Below, in pieces: positions 63,326 to 64,000 of a DNA stretch of 64,000 nt (positions within the stretch are counted from its first letter, which is position 1; every line of letters begins with the position of its first letter). The position numbers and the translations under genes are program-made. The stretch spans positions 663,645 through 727,644 of the forward strand of contig NW_003314296.1 of assembly GCF_000143415.4 (NCBI RefSeq), written 5' to 3'. Origin of the DNA: Selaginella moellendorffii. Its lineage: Eukaryota > Streptophyta > Lycopodiopsida > Selaginellales > Selaginellaceae. The notes under the pieces are model-generated. The model worked only from the letters and a program-made list of their open reading frames with translations. It had not been told where the DNA came from and did no database searches.

Positions 63326-63839
63326 AGTTGAAGGTTTTGCATTTGCACTTTTGATGTCTGGAATATGCTCATCACTAAGAGTAACAAGGAATTTAATTCT
63401 ACAAAGCCACTCTTTGCATGTGCAACATCATAATACTACTGGTTTGTTTCAATTAATAACACTGTTTATTTAACAATTGTCTATAAATTTCAGAAGGGTG
63501 GGGACACAGATTCCAGGGGACTGAGTGTGTAGAATGTGGAAGGTCCTAAACAACATGAAACAGTTTTCCGTGCATTTGTAAAGCAGATTCGTTTAGCATA
63601 GAAAAGGTGGTGGAACACAAGGTATCGTCTTTCTTTCGTCAAAGAAAACTCAATAAGCTGCAGATGCCCTGAGGCTATCATTGCTGGGGTTGTGCTTGCT
63701 CGCCTTTCCTCTGATGATCCTATAAGTGGGTGGGAGATGCGTTTTAAAAAACCACCATTCCACGACGACGACGTGGTTTGATTTAACACAAACTCTTATG
63801 ACCCGGACGCGTGGACAGGAAAGAAGAAATAGGGTCAGC
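63326..63839. other. Upstream region of the molybdo-flavoenzyme gene
   Basis: No ORF with support. The right 150 bp should contain the promoter and 5' UTR of the gene starting at 63872. Confidence 0.4.
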
Positions 63840-63867
63840 TCTCTGTTCTCTCTCTCTCTCTCTCTCG
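63840..63867. repeat. (CT)n microsatellite in the 5' UTR
   Basis: A CT run directly before the start codon, a common feature of plant leaders. Confidence 0.85.
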
Positions 63868-63871
63868 ATCG

Positions 63872-64000
63872 ATGGGAAGCTCTCCATCTCCAGATTGCTT
63901 GGAGCCGCCGCAAGGATCTCTCGTCTTCGCATTGAATGGAAATCGCGTGGAGCTCCACCATGTCGATCCCTCCATGACGCTGCTCGCGTTCCTCCGCAAC
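63872..64000 (+). CDS. Aldehyde oxidase / xanthine dehydrogenase, N-terminus (partial)
   Basis: 43 codons are visible before the window ends. After a short Ser/Pro leader the sequence SLVFALNGNRVELHHVDPSM and then TLLAFLRN matches the first strands of the [2Fe-2S] ferredoxin-like domain of plant aldehyde oxidases (VNGxRxELxxVDPSTTLLxFLR). Xanthine dehydrogenase has a similar start. The enzyme would be a cytosolic molybdenum-flavin oxidoreductase acting on aldehydes (abscisic aldehyde, for example) or purines. The cysteine ligands lie beyond the window, so completeness cannot be judged. Confidence 0.8.
   Translation, partial: MGSSPSPDCLEPPQGSLVFALNGNRVELHHVDPSMTLLAFLRN

Overview
The window looks like nuclear DNA of a lycophyte, most probably Selaginella moellendorffii or a close relative (inference). 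The reasons are plant-only gene families (PPR, DUF1191, malectin/LRR-I receptor kinase, NADK3-type kinase), very short introns wherever exons can be joined in phase (mostly 44-63 nt), and compact GC-rich genes sitting between AT-rich, transposon-filled stretches. No organelle or bacterial features were seen, and no tRNA or rRNA gene.

Layout. 1-17.3 kb is a nest of one short-LTR Ty3/gypsy family, here called family A. It contains one nearly complete + strand copy (9026-14040), a - strand copy (3869-8647) with a Cassandra-type TRIM inside its LTR, and much older AT-rich relics. The near-complete copy has split a bulb-type lectin gene: removing it and one target duplication rejoins the lectin reading frame. 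17.3-33.6 kb is gene-rich: PPR pseudogene, PLAT-domain protein, a type I membrane protein with a Frizzled-like cysteine pattern, a divergently transcribed malectin-LRR receptor kinase (14 exons, 906 aa), a cysteine-rich gene tail, a Crinkler-like (CR) effector with nuclease-like and kinase-like domains (554 aa), a decayed RRP8 methyltransferase copy, and TFIIE-beta. 33.6-40.2 kb is AT-rich with Cassandra relics and an intact lectin-domain gene (302 aa) related to the broken one. 40.2-47.4 kb holds a short hypothetical gene, an 812-aa PLS-type PPR protein, a DUF1191 membrane protein and a five-exon NAD(H) kinase.

47.7-60.7 kb is a tandemly duplicated AT-rich block plus family A relics. It is invaded by a chromovirus-type Ty3/gypsy element, family B (50805-57440), which has an outer 5-bp target duplication, three LTR copies and a captured family A fragment spanning the assembly gap. 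A second well-preserved Cassandra element lies at 59054-59646. 60.7-64 kb holds a decayed unknown gene, a small KP4-like cysteine-rich ORF, another AT-rich repeat copy, and the first 43 codons of an aldehyde oxidase/xanthine dehydrogenase-type molybdo-flavoenzyme running off the end.

The genes do not form one pathway. The common thread is extracellular sensing and defence (receptor kinase, lectins, PLAT, cysteine-rich secreted proteins, KP4-like, CR effector) embedded in transposon DNA that has decayed mainly by C-to-T/G-to-A change.
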